Both the position numbers and the translations under genes were made by a program. Under the pieces are notes generated by a model. The model made no database searches. It had not been told where the DNA came from and saw only the letters and a program-made list of their open reading frames with translations. Below are positions 17,401-25,323 of a DNA stretch of 33,614 bases, piece after piece. The stretch's first letter is position 1. Every line of letters starts with the position of its first letter. The stretch comes from Ignavibacteria bacterium UBA2373 (GTDB taxonomy: Bacteria; Bacteroidota; Ignavibacteria; Kapaibacteriales; UBA961), in the NCBI GenBank assembly GCA_002344005.1, contig DDTD01000045.1, positions 1 to 33,614 on the forward strand, in the 5' to 3' direction.

Positions 17401-18749
17401 CCGCCCCCATATCGTTCATCCCATCCTTGAGTACCTAAGTCTGTTGCTGTTGAAAGCAAAATTCCTCGAATATCGTCCGGTGATAATTGTGGATTTACTG
17501 AAAGCAGTAAAGCTGCAACTGCGGCACAATGTGGTGCTGCGGCACTCGTACCTTGAAAACTTGCATTATAGCGATTATTAACTCTTGTTGTAGGAATGCC
17601 TACACCGGGGGCGCATAAAGATACATATGACCCATATGAACTAAATCCGGCAAGAGTCAATCTATCTGTAACAGCACTTATTGCGATGACATTTTCATAC
17701 GAAGCAGGAAAACGCCTTAGCAATCGCGTTGGTTGTTGATTATCATTACCGGAAGAGGCAAACATAGTTACTCCGGCATCATGTGCAAAATTGATTGCAT
17801 CGCGAACAAGCGGAGATTCGATAATGTCGCCAAAACTCATCGAAAGTACTTTAACTCCATTCATAGCTGCATACACAATGGCTGAGGCTACATCATCTTC
17901 TTCTGCGTTTCCCGTTATATCGAATGCTCGTAAAGAGACGAGTTTTGCTTTTGGAGCAATCCCTGCAACACCAATTGAGTTATTTGCACTCGCAGCGATA
18001 ATTCCTGAACACTGTGTTCCATGCCCTTGTTCATCAACAGGCAAGCCATCTCTTATGGATGCATCACCGGCATTGAACACTGATTGATCAACAAAATCAT
18101 AACCAATTACATCATCAACTGTACCATTACCATCATTGTCAATCCCGTCGAAATCACCTCGTACACCATTGCGAGACTCCGTGAACCACCAAGGATCAAA
18201 TGTACCATTGCCATTACTGTCTTCAAGAGGATTGACCCAAATATTGTCCTTCAAGTCTTGATGCATAAAGTCAATACCGGTATCAATGACACCTACAAGT
18301 ATGCCGTCGCCAACGCTGATTTTCCATGCTCTTTCGAGACCTAATGCTTTGAGATTCCATTGTTTAGAAGCCAAGGAGTCATTTGGTGGGAATGATTCGT
18401 CAAGTGTGAACTTTCTTTGTTTATACCAGATTAGAACATCTTTTGTTCTTGCTAATTGTTGAATGAAACTTTGCTCATTGTTATGCGAAACAGTAAGAGT
18501 TGCATACTTTTCAAGTTCTTTATAGGCAATTGAACTCGCTAAGGTACTCTTTTTTGTTTGTGGACGAATTTCAATAAATGGTGAAATTGTAATCAGTTGC
18601 TGTGAAGCAATTGATTCGCTGAATATGTCTATATCTGCTCTCGAGGCAAACTTTACGATATAACAAGCCTGTTGCTGCGACCATAGTTGAGCGCAAAAAA
18701 ACATACTTAATACAAAGACACCGAGACGAATTATGTGACTTTGGTACAT
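14439..18749 (-). CDS. Subtilisin-like (S8) protease with FG-GAP-type repeats and T9SS sorting domain
   Basis: This 1436-residue secreted serine protease has a signal peptide (about 1-24). A region at about 25-115 resembles an inhibitory propeptide. The S8 catalytic domain runs from about 140 to 460. The triad is Asp156 (VIDTGID), His243 (GHGTQCSGI) and Ser402 (GTSAAAPH), with oxyanion Asn335 (SSGND), so it should be active. An Asp/Asn/Gly-rich Ca-binding-like insert (DSNGNGTFD, DGIDNDGNGTVDD) sits at about 177-213. From about 735 to 975 there are five FG-GAP/VCBS-like calcium repeats (DSNGDG, DIDNDGKDE, DIDNDGNYE, DINGDGKKE, NIDGKKGDE). Ig/fibronectin-like parts follow. The C-terminal 90 residues have a FlgD-like fold pattern (STGVYLFKVEGYDKSGN, then KKFSVKK) as in T9SS type-A sorting domains, predicting export and surface attachment. 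It is the first gene of a pair with the dual OmpA protein. Confidence 0.93.
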   Translation of the reverse strand: MYQSHIIRLGVFVLSMFFCAQLWSQQQACYIVKFASRADIDIFSESIASQQLITISPFIEIRPQTKKSTLASSIAYKELEKYATLTVSHNNEQSFIQQLARTKDVLIWYKQRKFTLDESFPPNDSLASKQWNLKALGLERAWKISVGDGILVGVIDTGIDFMHQDLKDNIWVNPLEDSNGNGTFDPWWFTESRNGVRGDFDGIDNDGNGTVDDVIGYDFVDQSVFNAGDASIRDGLPVDEQGHGTQCSGIIAASANNSIGVAGIAPKAKLVSLRAFDITGNAEEDDVASAIVYAAMNGVKVLSMSFGDIIESPLVRDAINFAHDAGVTMFASSGNDNQQPTRLLRRFPASYENVIAISAVTDRLTLAGFSSYGSYVSLCAPGVGIPTTRVNNRYNASFQGTSAAAPHCAAVAALLLSVNPQLSPDDIRGILLSTATDLGTQGWDERYGGGLVNAEKALENAKSTLFTIDYPSQGQVINASIVQNINIKGNTLVPLFAYSELFYTLGDANEKTTWSQIGQRRNERTAAGILGTLSTQNLLDTSYTFRSVIHLTNGNTLERRTRIDIISKNSDLVIESQHIIPTWVNEKIKPYFTIILTQRCQVVLEVLSSQSTILATFDSPQKISRNHAIILDYPFDENEKYSIKMTALIDGADTLIQSFPLEFIDTRQYRTETMQNTGLTLPISYLSQEVSPFYSTKQTVAVINSETTKFGDLRLYEFSNNSFTLKESTSDVWIPQGFGDSNGDGIMELLCYRRDASTYSSRTFQMREDGTTFKNSLFSNEMLNMRRNKKEFASAAFFDIDNDGKDEIFGFRDSVLSIVRFNGTTYDEFVRLENQSPRGPDGRENTHERPFCLIDDIDNDGNYEIVFADSDADLMIYEYKNGEFTFEFSIIHEGEGGTEFLQSGDINGDGKKELVFGYYSYQGPSLQGEFDPSLWHYSIIHSTSPNVYEKLNTQYFYGVRIGSEFERGVRVANIDGKKGDELIISIFPKTYIMRWDDAVSDLQPFWYCDTTFSRTAIILDRENSEKKLVGITTFNSVTFFETQDEKQPGPDIVIAKPINETTPLLRWKNFPNADSYTIDVYIYPYSQNTSPQYSYTVQSTEFSQEQFPTNTPYIFTITAKSGNTVLSLPSISPVVYLHSQSDLLSAEAQSNEVILLKYGGFLPQTPISPFLFSLSDTKNTNSIVRPITALIADDSTIILRFSSPISFTEAIVKSLPFYDRFSLLTIEGEKTITIPQNRQFDSLFLSSITVVNPTTLNLLFSKKIDEVSVKEINNYTIDPERFISSVHIDNESSVTLFLDNSAPLIPIGKNYILTAKNLRDISGQPMTRGAGSVIGFSLAADNGEQAFMYPSPVRLSDKQPVFFGNLPPRATITIMTLDGVRLLTLEETDGNGGIEWNGLTENNEELSTGVYLFKVEGYDKSGNSVAPILKKFSVKK

Positions 18750-18844
18750 AGTTTGAAAGATAAAAAGTGATAAGCTAAATCAATGATAGTTAGACAAATT
18801 TACGGTAGCAAACGCAAAATGAAGAGAGTGTGAACGTTTTTTTA

Positions 18845-18876
18845 TTTGTTTAACGAGAAATCATATGTTATCTTCG
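18845..18876 (+). promoter_or_regulatory. Bacteroidota-type promoter for the lipoprotein-LysM pair
   Basis: TTTG at 18845-18848 (-33) and TATCTTCG at 18869-18876 (-7, one mismatch to TAnnTTTG) are separated by 20 bases, the spacing preferred by Bacteroidota sigma factor. This would give a leader of roughly 45 bases containing the GGGAGAG ribosome site of the lipoprotein gene. Confidence 0.55.
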
Positions 18877-18928
18877 CATCTTAGGAATTGACATAGAATA
18901 CTTTTTTCAACTTATTCAAGGGAGAGTC

Positions 18929-19216
18929 ATGGACAAACAACTTCTGCGATTTAATAGAGTTATCGCGATTTTGAGTTTTAGTGTGCTCGTCACTTTTATC
19001 GGGTGTACGCCCAAAATTACAGAAGAACAATTAGCGAAACTGCGCGAATTGAGAACAGAAACTGCTCGTCTCGAAACAGAAATTAAAAAACAAGAAGCTG
19101 ATAAAGCAAAGATTGATCGCGAACTTGCGAGCCGTCAAAAAGAACTTAAAGATTGCGAAGATAAACGCAACTTTGTTAATCAAAAACTTTCGCAATGGCC
19201 CAACGTTTGGGAATAA
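18929..19216 (+). CDS. Small coiled-coil lipoprotein
   Basis: This 95-residue protein has a lipoprotein signal peptide with lipobox FIGC (lipidated Cys26). A charged, heptad-like helix follows from about 31 to 85 (EEQLAKLRELRTETARLETEIKKQEADKAKIDRELASRQKELKDCEDKR), and the C-terminus is QWPNVWE. It is probably a membrane-anchored periplasmic rod. A strong Shine-Dalgarno, GGGAGAG (18920-18926), precedes the ATG. It is followed 56 bases later by a LysM protein whose LysM region contains the related sequence QWPKIWQ. The two are likely an envelope pair. I do not recognise a named family; the resemblance to Lpp-like coiled-coil lipoproteins is only in architecture. Confidence 0.83.
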   Translation: MDKQLLRFNRVIAILSFSVLVTFIGCTPKITEEQLAKLRELRTETARLETEIKKQEADKAKIDRELASRQKELKDCEDKRNFVNQKLSQWPNVWE

Positions 19217-19272
19217 GCGACATTTTCTTCTCTTTGTTTAATTAATTTTTGAGACTCACACAGGAGCATATC

Positions 19273-20100
19273 ATGAAATATTCAATATTATTAGTCATTT
19301 TTACGTGCTTTTCATTGGGATCGGTATTTGCTGCTGATGAGGCACCTGATTGTTCGAAGAACGAAGAGTTCATGAAGATGAACTATAGCCGTGACCAAGG
19401 TGACATTTGTATAAAAGAATGGCAAACTAAAGTCAATGAATTGAAAGCAAAACTTGATGCGGCAACTGCTGCAACACAAAAAAGTGAAGCTGAATTGGCT
19501 CGCGTGACCACTGCTGTTGCCGATTGTAACAAAGATTTGTATCGTTTGATAGGGGCAACAGATGCAGATGTGAATGCCTTTCGCGAAAGACTTGGCAGAC
19601 TTGAGGCTAATATCCGTGAAATGAAAGCCCTCAGCGATGATGTATTAGCTGACAGACAAGACAAAGTCAAAATGCTTGAAGATGAATGGAATCAACTTAA
19701 GCAAATCAAAGTAAGTATCCTTCCTGAATTTTACAATCGAATGGTTCAAGCAGGGCGTGACATCAAAGGTTTGTATCGTCAGAAAAAAACCAAAGAGTAT
19801 ATTGTCCAAACATGGGCAAAAGAAAGAGACTGTTTGTGGACGATTTCCGGTAAACAAGAAATTTATGCTGACCCATTCCAATGGCCTAAAATTTGGCAAG
19901 CCAACACAGATCAAATCCGTAATCCAGACATTATCCATCCGGGACAACGATTATTGATACCGCCTGCCGGAGAAAAAACATCAGAAGAAATGAAGGCAGA
20001 ACGCTCATATTGGAGAAAAAAACGTGCTGCAATGACTGCTAATCAAGAGCAAGCAGTAGAGACACCAGCATCAACAACTACACCAAAGTCGGGTAAATAA
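19273..20100 (+). CDS. LysM-domain periplasmic protein with coiled coil
   Basis: This 275-residue exported protein has a signal peptide (1-20, VFA-A). A largely helical coiled-coil middle spans about 45-170, with Leu/Ala/Glu heptads. A LysM-type domain at about 175-231 reads YIVQTWAKERDCLWTISGKQ, then FQWPKIWQANTDQIRNPDIIHPGQRLLIP. A Lys/Ala/Thr-rich tail follows. LysM binds N-acetylglucosamine-containing glycan, so peptidoglycan anchoring is expected. The ATG at 19273 has an AGGAG site six bases upstream, so the in-frame upstream start at 19249 is rejected. It is cotranscribed with the lipoprotein gene and closed by a terminator at 20131. Several Cys residues (27, 46, 85, 187) in an exported protein suggest disulfides (inference). 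Confidence 0.88.
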   Translation: MKYSILLVIFTCFSLGSVFAADEAPDCSKNEEFMKMNYSRDQGDICIKEWQTKVNELKAKLDAATAATQKSEAELARVTTAVADCNKDLYRLIGATDADVNAFRERLGRLEANIREMKALSDDVLADRQDKVKMLEDEWNQLKQIKVSILPEFYNRMVQAGRDIKGLYRQKKTKEYIVQTWAKERDCLWTISGKQEIYADPFQWPKIWQANTDQIRNPDIIHPGQRLLIPPAGEKTSEEMKAERSYWRKKRAAMTANQEQAVETPASTTTPKSGK

Positions 20101-20130
20101 GCGCATTTTACAATTCTGCGTTGATTGTGC

Positions 20131-20163
20131 GCCCCATCATTTTCTTAGTGGTGGGGCTTTTTT
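20131..20163 (+). terminator. Rho-independent terminator of the lipoprotein-LysM unit
   Basis: A 9-bp GC-rich stem (GCCCCATCA at 20131-20139 with TGGTGGGGC at 20149-20157, one G-U pair) is followed by six T. It lies 30 bases after the LysM stop and only 22 bases before the phoH ATG. Confidence 0.9.
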
Positions 20164-20185
20164 ATAGTATTTCATTTTCAATTAC

Positions 20186-21196
20186 ATGGAACTCATAGAA
20201 AAAAAAATAAAAATAAATCCTAATACAGATTCTTTATTGCTTTTGGGGTATAATGATTCCAATATATCTGAATTAGAAAAAAGATTCGGAGCCAGTATTG
20301 CCGTCCGTGGTGATACTATCACAATACGTGGTGAAAATAATGAAATTAAGATGATTGAACGTATTCTAGATGAATTTCAATATATCATCAAAACGAAAGG
20401 TGAACTTACATCTGATCAAGTTGCGAATATCATCGAAATGGCCGATGATACTCGTGCGCAGCATGTTCATAATGATCCTTCATCGTTGTCCACAAATTCT
20501 TCAGATGGTATTATTTATACCGGCAGAAAATGGAATATTGTTGCAAAAACACCATCTCAAAAAGAATATTGGCGTCAAGTACAAAAAAATGATATAGTTT
20601 TTTCCATCGGACCTGCCGGTACGGGTAAAACATTTTTGGCAGTGGCAATGGCTTTAGCTGCTTTAAAAAATAATGAAGTCAGCCGAGTTGTATTGTCGCG
20701 ACCTGCGGTAGAAGCTGGCGAATCACTTGGCTTTTTACCCGGTGACTTAAATGAAAAAGTAGTCCCTTATTTACGTCCTCTTTTGGATGCGCTTGGCGAT
20801 ATGCTTTTACCGGAAAAATTAAAATCAATGACAGAAAAAGGAATTATTGAAATTGTGCCGCTTGCCTATATGCGAGGCAGAACACTCAATGATTCTTTTA
20901 TTATTCTTGATGAAGCTCAAAATGCAACTTCAACACAAATGAAAATGTTTTTGACTCGATTAGGAAAAAACTCTAAGGCGATTGTCACTGGTGATATTAC
21001 TCAAACAGATTTACCTCGCTCCACAATGTCGGGACTTGTTCACATACAGTCAATCTTACAGGGCATTGATGGCATTGGGTTTGTTTATTTTGATAAAAGT
21101 GATGTTGTGCGCCATAGATTAGTTGCGGCAATTATTGATGCATACGAAAAAGCTGAAGCGAAAGCACAAAAAAAGGATATAGAAAGCTCAAAGTAA
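20186..21196 (+). CDS. phoH: PhoH-family ATPase
   Basis: This 336-residue cytoplasmic P-loop protein belongs to the PhoH/YbeZ family. An N-terminal KH-like region (about 1-70) precedes the ATPase domain. Walker A is GPAGTGKT (142-149), and the family block SRPAVEAGESLGFLPGDLNEKV follows at 171-191. Walker B is FIILDEAQN (about 238-246) and a TGDITQTDLP sensor follows. PhoH/YbeZ proteins are linked to RNA metabolism and ribosome maturation, usually with the endoribonuclease YbeY, which is not in this window. The gene starts the plus-strand series phoH-cdaA-pcm-leuS-ispF-regulator. The terminator ending at 20163 leaves little room for its promoter. Confidence 0.93.
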   Translation: MELIEKKIKINPNTDSLLLLGYNDSNISELEKRFGASIAVRGDTITIRGENNEIKMIERILDEFQYIIKTKGELTSDQVANIIEMADDTRAQHVHNDPSSLSTNSSDGIIYTGRKWNIVAKTPSQKEYWRQVQKNDIVFSIGPAGTGKTFLAVAMALAALKNNEVSRVVLSRPAVEAGESLGFLPGDLNEKVVPYLRPLLDALGDMLLPEKLKSMTEKGIIEIVPLAYMRGRTLNDSFIILDEAQNATSTQMKMFLTRLGKNSKAIVTGDITQTDLPRSTMSGLVHIQSILQGIDGIGFVYFDKSDVVRHRLVAAIIDAYEKAEAKAQKKDIESSK

Positions 21197-21223
21197 TCAC
21201 GATTTATACACTCTTGACGCGCA

Positions 21224-22018
21224 ATGTTTGTACTTTTTAAAATAGGGTTTTTAGAGTTTACGCTCGTGGACATGGCTGATATTATCATTGTCAGTATGGT
21301 GTTTATTGCCCTTTATCGTTCATTGCGCAATACAGTTGCAGTGCAAATACTCTTGGGATTATTGGTGCTTTTAGTGTTTTCTGTTGCAACAGAATCATTA
21401 AACTTTAAGGCATTTAATTGGATATTACGAACAATAACAGATGTTTGGTTAATTGCCTTTATTATTTTGTTTCAACCGGAAATACGCCGAATATTGCTCT
21501 CAGTTACAAGATCTCGACTTTTCCGATTATTTATCAGACAAAGTATTGCTGAAACAATAGATGAAGTGATTACTGCAACAAAAGAATTAGCCGAAAGGCA
21601 TACAGGAGCATTAATAGTTTTCACACGTACACAAAATGTAAAAATGACAATAGATACGGGCATACCGTTACAAGCAAAGGTATCTGAAGAATTGTTGATT
21701 TCTATATTTAATCCTAAATCGCCGCTCCATGATGGTGCTGTTATTATTGAAAATCAAATCTTAGTCGCTGCACGATGTGTGTTGCCATTGAGTACAACAA
21801 CCAAATATAATGGTAGAAATCTTGGGACGCGTCATCGTGCTGCATTAGGTATTTCTGAACAAACAGATGCTGTAATATTAGTTGTTTCAGAGGAAACAGG
21901 GCAAATATCTTTAGCCCAAGAAGGGCAGTTATTTATTGGTATTCCATTTAATCAATTATCAGAACAATTATCAAAAATGCTCAATGAACAGCAGGTAAGT
22001 GCTGCTGCGGGCGTATAA
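21224..22018 (+). CDS. cdaA: Diadenylate cyclase CdaA (c-di-AMP synthase)
   Basis: This enzyme makes cyclic di-AMP from two ATP. The 264-residue protein has about three N-terminal transmembrane helices (within residues 12-85). A DisA-N catalytic domain follows, with the hallmark Asp-Gly-Ala at 170-172 (LHDGAVII) and RHR at 203-205 (GTRHRAALGISE). The architecture matches membrane CdaA rather than DisA. Neither cdaR (YbbR) nor glmM, frequent partners, is adjacent. Here it lies between phoH (27 bases upstream) and pcm (22 bases downstream). c-di-AMP typically controls potassium and osmolyte balance and envelope integrity; no target or riboswitch for it was recognised in the window. Confidence 0.95.
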   Translation: MFVLFKIGFLEFTLVDMADIIIVSMVFIALYRSLRNTVAVQILLGLLVLLVFSVATESLNFKAFNWILRTITDVWLIAFIILFQPEIRRILLSVTRSRLFRLFIRQSIAETIDEVITATKELAERHTGALIVFTRTQNVKMTIDTGIPLQAKVSEELLISIFNPKSPLHDGAVIIENQILVAARCVLPLSTTTKYNGRNLGTRHRAALGISEQTDAVILVVSEETGQISLAQEGQLFIGIPFNQLSEQLSKMLNEQQVSAAAGV

Positions 22019-22040
22019 TTTTTTTTGAATCAAAATAAAT

Positions 22041-22703
22041 ATGCAATCAGTTAAATCCAGTATAATAAGCGAAGAACGAAATAAACTTATTGATCAATTA
22101 CGGTTACGTGGAATAACCGACGAAAATGTTTTAGCAATCATGAATAGTTTGCCGAGAGAACGTTTTGTCGGTGGTGGCTTTGAAAAAAAAGCGTATGAAG
22201 ATTCTGCTTTACCCATTGGGTTACAACAAACAATTTCTCAACCATATACGGTTGCATTTATGACCCAAATGTTGCAAATTCAGCCCGGGGAAAAAGTCCT
22301 TGAAATTGGTACGGGAAGTGGGTATCAAGCAGCTGTTCTGGCAAAATTAGGAGCAAAAGTATATACAATTGAAAGACATTTTGAACTTTACAAACAAGCC
22401 CGCCAGATATTAGCAGAACTTTCGATACAAGTGTTTACTCGTCAAGGAGATGGAACGATTGGGTGGAAGGATAATGCGCCTTACGATGCCATTATTGTCA
22501 CTGCCGGTGCACCGGATGTACCGAATAGTTTGGTTGCTCAATTACGCATTGGCGGCAGAATGATTTTGCCCATCGGTGATGAAAAAACTCAAATGCTCAC
22601 ATTAGTCAGACGTATAGATCAAGAACATTATGAGGGGCATAATTTAGGTGAGTTTCGTTTTGTTCCTTTGGTCGGTAAAGAAGGTTGGCAAGAAAAAAAA
22701 TAA
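22041..22703 (+). CDS. pcm: Protein-L-isoaspartate O-methyltransferase
   Basis: This enzyme repairs damaged proteins by methylating L-isoaspartyl residues with S-adenosylmethionine. It is a 220-residue cytoplasmic Rossmann methyltransferase of standard length. ISQPYTVAFM (about 65-74) is the family's substrate/cofactor loop, EIGTGSGYQAAVL (88-100) is motif I, and IERHFELYKQA follows. ITAGAP-like VTAGAPDVPNSLVAQL and GGRMILPIGD complete the family signature. Spacing of 22 and 49 bases to its neighbours fits one transcript. No Shine-Dalgarno site is visible. Confidence 0.95.
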   Translation: MQSVKSSIISEERNKLIDQLRLRGITDENVLAIMNSLPRERFVGGGFEKKAYEDSALPIGLQQTISQPYTVAFMTQMLQIQPGEKVLEIGTGSGYQAAVLAKLGAKVYTIERHFELYKQARQILAELSIQVFTRQGDGTIGWKDNAPYDAIIVTAGAPDVPNSLVAQLRIGGRMILPIGDEKTQMLTLVRRIDQEHYEGHNLGEFRFVPLVGKEGWQEKK

Positions 22704-22752
22704 TTTATTCATAAAAAGTCATAATTTTATCCATTCATAACTAAATTATACA

Positions 22753-25320
22753 ATGTCACAGTATCCTTTTCAAGAAATAGAACATAGATGGCAAAACTAT
22801 TGGGCAAATAATTCCACATATCGTGTCCATGATGATTTTACTAAACCTAAATATTATATATTGGATATGTTCCCATACCCGAGTGGTGCAGGATTGCATA
22901 TTGGTCATCCTGAAGGATATACGGCTACAGACATTATTGCAAGATATAAAAAAATGAAGGGATTTAATGTTCTTCACCCAATGGGCTTTGATGCTTTTGG
23001 TTTACCAACAGAGCAATATTCGATGAAGCATGGAATTCATCCTTATATTGCAACCATGAATAATGTTGATAATTTTAAACGTCAGCTTAATATGCTTGGT
23101 TTTGGATATGATTGGCATCGAGAAATTAATACTACCGATCCGGCATATTATAAATGGACGCAGTGGATGTTTTTAATTATTTATAATTCTTGGTTTGATG
23201 AAGCATTGCAAAAAGCACGTCCAATTGAGGAATTGCCAATACCTCATGACATTTCTTCTCCGGCTGATATAGAAATCTATCGTGATGAACATCGTTTAGC
23301 ATTTATTGATTCCATACCCGTTAATTGGTGTGAAGAATTAGGGACGGTTCTTGCAAATGAAGAGGTGGACGAATGGAAAGAAAAAGGGTTCACTGTTGAA
23401 CGTAAGCCAATGCGTCAATGGATGTTACGTATTACTAAATATGCTCAAAGATTGCTTGATGATTTAGAAACTGTTGAGTGGGTAACATCCACAAAAGAAA
23501 TGCAAAAAAATTGGATCGGAAAATCACAAGGTGCTGAAATATATTTTCCGGTTTTGGGAGAAGAAGAAAAGATAACTGTCTTTACAACGCGTCCTGATAC
23601 CTTGTTTGGTGCAACCTATGTCGTACTTGCTCCTGAGCATCCATTAGTTTCCTTAGTAACAACAGACGATAATAAACACCGTATTGCTGACTATCGAGAA
23701 AAAGCGGCTATCAAGAGCGATTTGGAAAGAACAGAATTAGCAAAAGAAAAAACTGGTTGTTTTACGGGAAGTTATGCACTCAACCCGGCAACAGGAAAAG
23801 AAGTTCCAATCTGGATAGCAGATTATGTTTTAGGTCACTATGGCACCGGTGCAGTAATGGCTGTGCCTGCACATGATGATAGAGATCATGAATTTGCACA
23901 ACAGTATAATTTACCTATCGTACAAGTAGTGGCTCATGTGGGGCACGAAATTTCTGATGAAAATCCAATTGATTTAAGTAAAGCCGCATTTACTGATGAT
24001 GGTGTGAATATTGAATCGGAAAATGATGAAGTTTCATTAAATCATTTACTTACATCACAGGCAAAGACAAAAATAATTGAATGGTTAGAAAATTCGGGAA
24101 ATGGTAAAGGTACAATTCAATATCGTTTGCGCGATTGGCTTTTTTCTAGACAACGATATTGGGGGGAACCAATTCCCATTATATTTTTTGAGGACGGCAC
24201 AAAACGCGCAATGGATTATGATGAATTACCATTGCTTTTACCTGAATTACAAGAATTTAAACCCTCAGGCACAGGTGAATCACCATTGGCTACTGTTGAA
24301 TCATGGGTACAATATTATGATAAAAAAACAGGTAAAACAGGAAAAATTGAAACAAATACTATGCCTCAGTGGGCAGGTTCTTGTTGGTATTATCTTCGTT
24401 ATATTGATCCCAAAAATATTAACCGTTTCTGTGATGAAGAAAAAGAGAAATATTGGATGGGTGAAACCGGCGTAGATTTATATGTAGGAGGTACAGAACA
24501 TGCCGTTTTACATTTATTATATGCACGCTTCTGGCACAAAGTACTTTTTGATTATGGCTATGTTTCTACTAATGAACCATTTAAAAAATTGTTCCATCAA
24601 GGGATGATATTAGCAGAAGATAATCGTAAAATGTCGAAAAGTCTTGGAAATGTTGTTAATCCTGATGATATAGTTGCACAATTTGGTGCAGATGCTTTAC
24701 GTGTCTTTGAAATGTTTATGGGACCTTTGGAAGCCGCAAAACCTTGGGCAAGTAAAGGTGTGGAGGGTGTTTTTCGCTTTTTGAATCGTGTCTGGCGATT
24801 ATTTGTAGATGAAAATGGTACTTTATTGTCAAATGTGCAAGATGTGCCATTGACAAAAGAACAAGAATATGTACTTCATTACACAATTAAAAAAATTAGT
24901 GAAGACATTGAAAATTTATCAATGAATACTGCCGTAGCTCAAATGATGATTTTCGTTAATGAATTTACAAAAGCGGACATAAGACCATTATCTGCATTAC
25001 GTGACTTTATCAAAATTCTTTATCCTTTTGCTCCTCATATTGCAGAGGAGCTATGGCATAAATTAGGCAATACGGATTCATTATGGTTTGAAGAATTTCC
25101 GATATATGATGAATCAAAATTGCAAAAAAGTGAAGTAGAAATTATAGTCCAGATTAACAGTAAAATAAAGGCAAAATGTTTCATTGCTGTTAATGCCACC
25201 TCAGATGAAATGGAGGCATCTGCACTTGCTTTGCCTGATATTGCACAGTTAGTTGAAGGTAAATCAATAAAGAAAAAAATAGTTGTTCCGGGTAAATTAG
25301 TTAATTTCATTATAGGTTAA
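22753..25320 (+). CDS. leuS: Leucyl-tRNA synthetase
   Basis: This class Ia synthetase charges tRNA-Leu. The 855-residue protein is normal length. The HIGH motif is intact at 49-52 (PYPSGAGLHIGHPEGYTATD) and the KMSKS loop at 626-630. The editing (CP1) domain is present, with TTRPDTLFGATYVV near 278-291 and GTGAVMAVPAHDDRDHEFA later. The tRNA-binding helical and C-terminal domains follow, ending with VNFIIG. The stop is followed three bases later by ispF, so the two are almost certainly cotranscribed. Confidence 0.97.
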   Translation: MSQYPFQEIEHRWQNYWANNSTYRVHDDFTKPKYYILDMFPYPSGAGLHIGHPEGYTATDIIARYKKMKGFNVLHPMGFDAFGLPTEQYSMKHGIHPYIATMNNVDNFKRQLNMLGFGYDWHREINTTDPAYYKWTQWMFLIIYNSWFDEALQKARPIEELPIPHDISSPADIEIYRDEHRLAFIDSIPVNWCEELGTVLANEEVDEWKEKGFTVERKPMRQWMLRITKYAQRLLDDLETVEWVTSTKEMQKNWIGKSQGAEIYFPVLGEEEKITVFTTRPDTLFGATYVVLAPEHPLVSLVTTDDNKHRIADYREKAAIKSDLERTELAKEKTGCFTGSYALNPATGKEVPIWIADYVLGHYGTGAVMAVPAHDDRDHEFAQQYNLPIVQVVAHVGHEISDENPIDLSKAAFTDDGVNIESENDEVSLNHLLTSQAKTKIIEWLENSGNGKGTIQYRLRDWLFSRQRYWGEPIPIIFFEDGTKRAMDYDELPLLLPELQEFKPSGTGESPLATVESWVQYYDKKTGKTGKIETNTMPQWAGSCWYYLRYIDPKNINRFCDEEKEKYWMGETGVDLYVGGTEHAVLHLLYARFWHKVLFDYGYVSTNEPFKKLFHQGMILAEDNRKMSKSLGNVVNPDDIVAQFGADALRVFEMFMGPLEAAKPWASKGVEGVFRFLNRVWRLFVDENGTLLSNVQDVPLTKEQEYVLHYTIKKISEDIENLSMNTAVAQMMIFVNEFTKADIRPLSALRDFIKILYPFAPHIAEELWHKLGNTDSLWFEEFPIYDESKLQKSEVEIIVQINSKIKAKCFIAVNATSDEMEASALALPDIAQLVEGKSIKKKIVVPGKLVNFIIG

Positions 25321-25323
25321 AAT

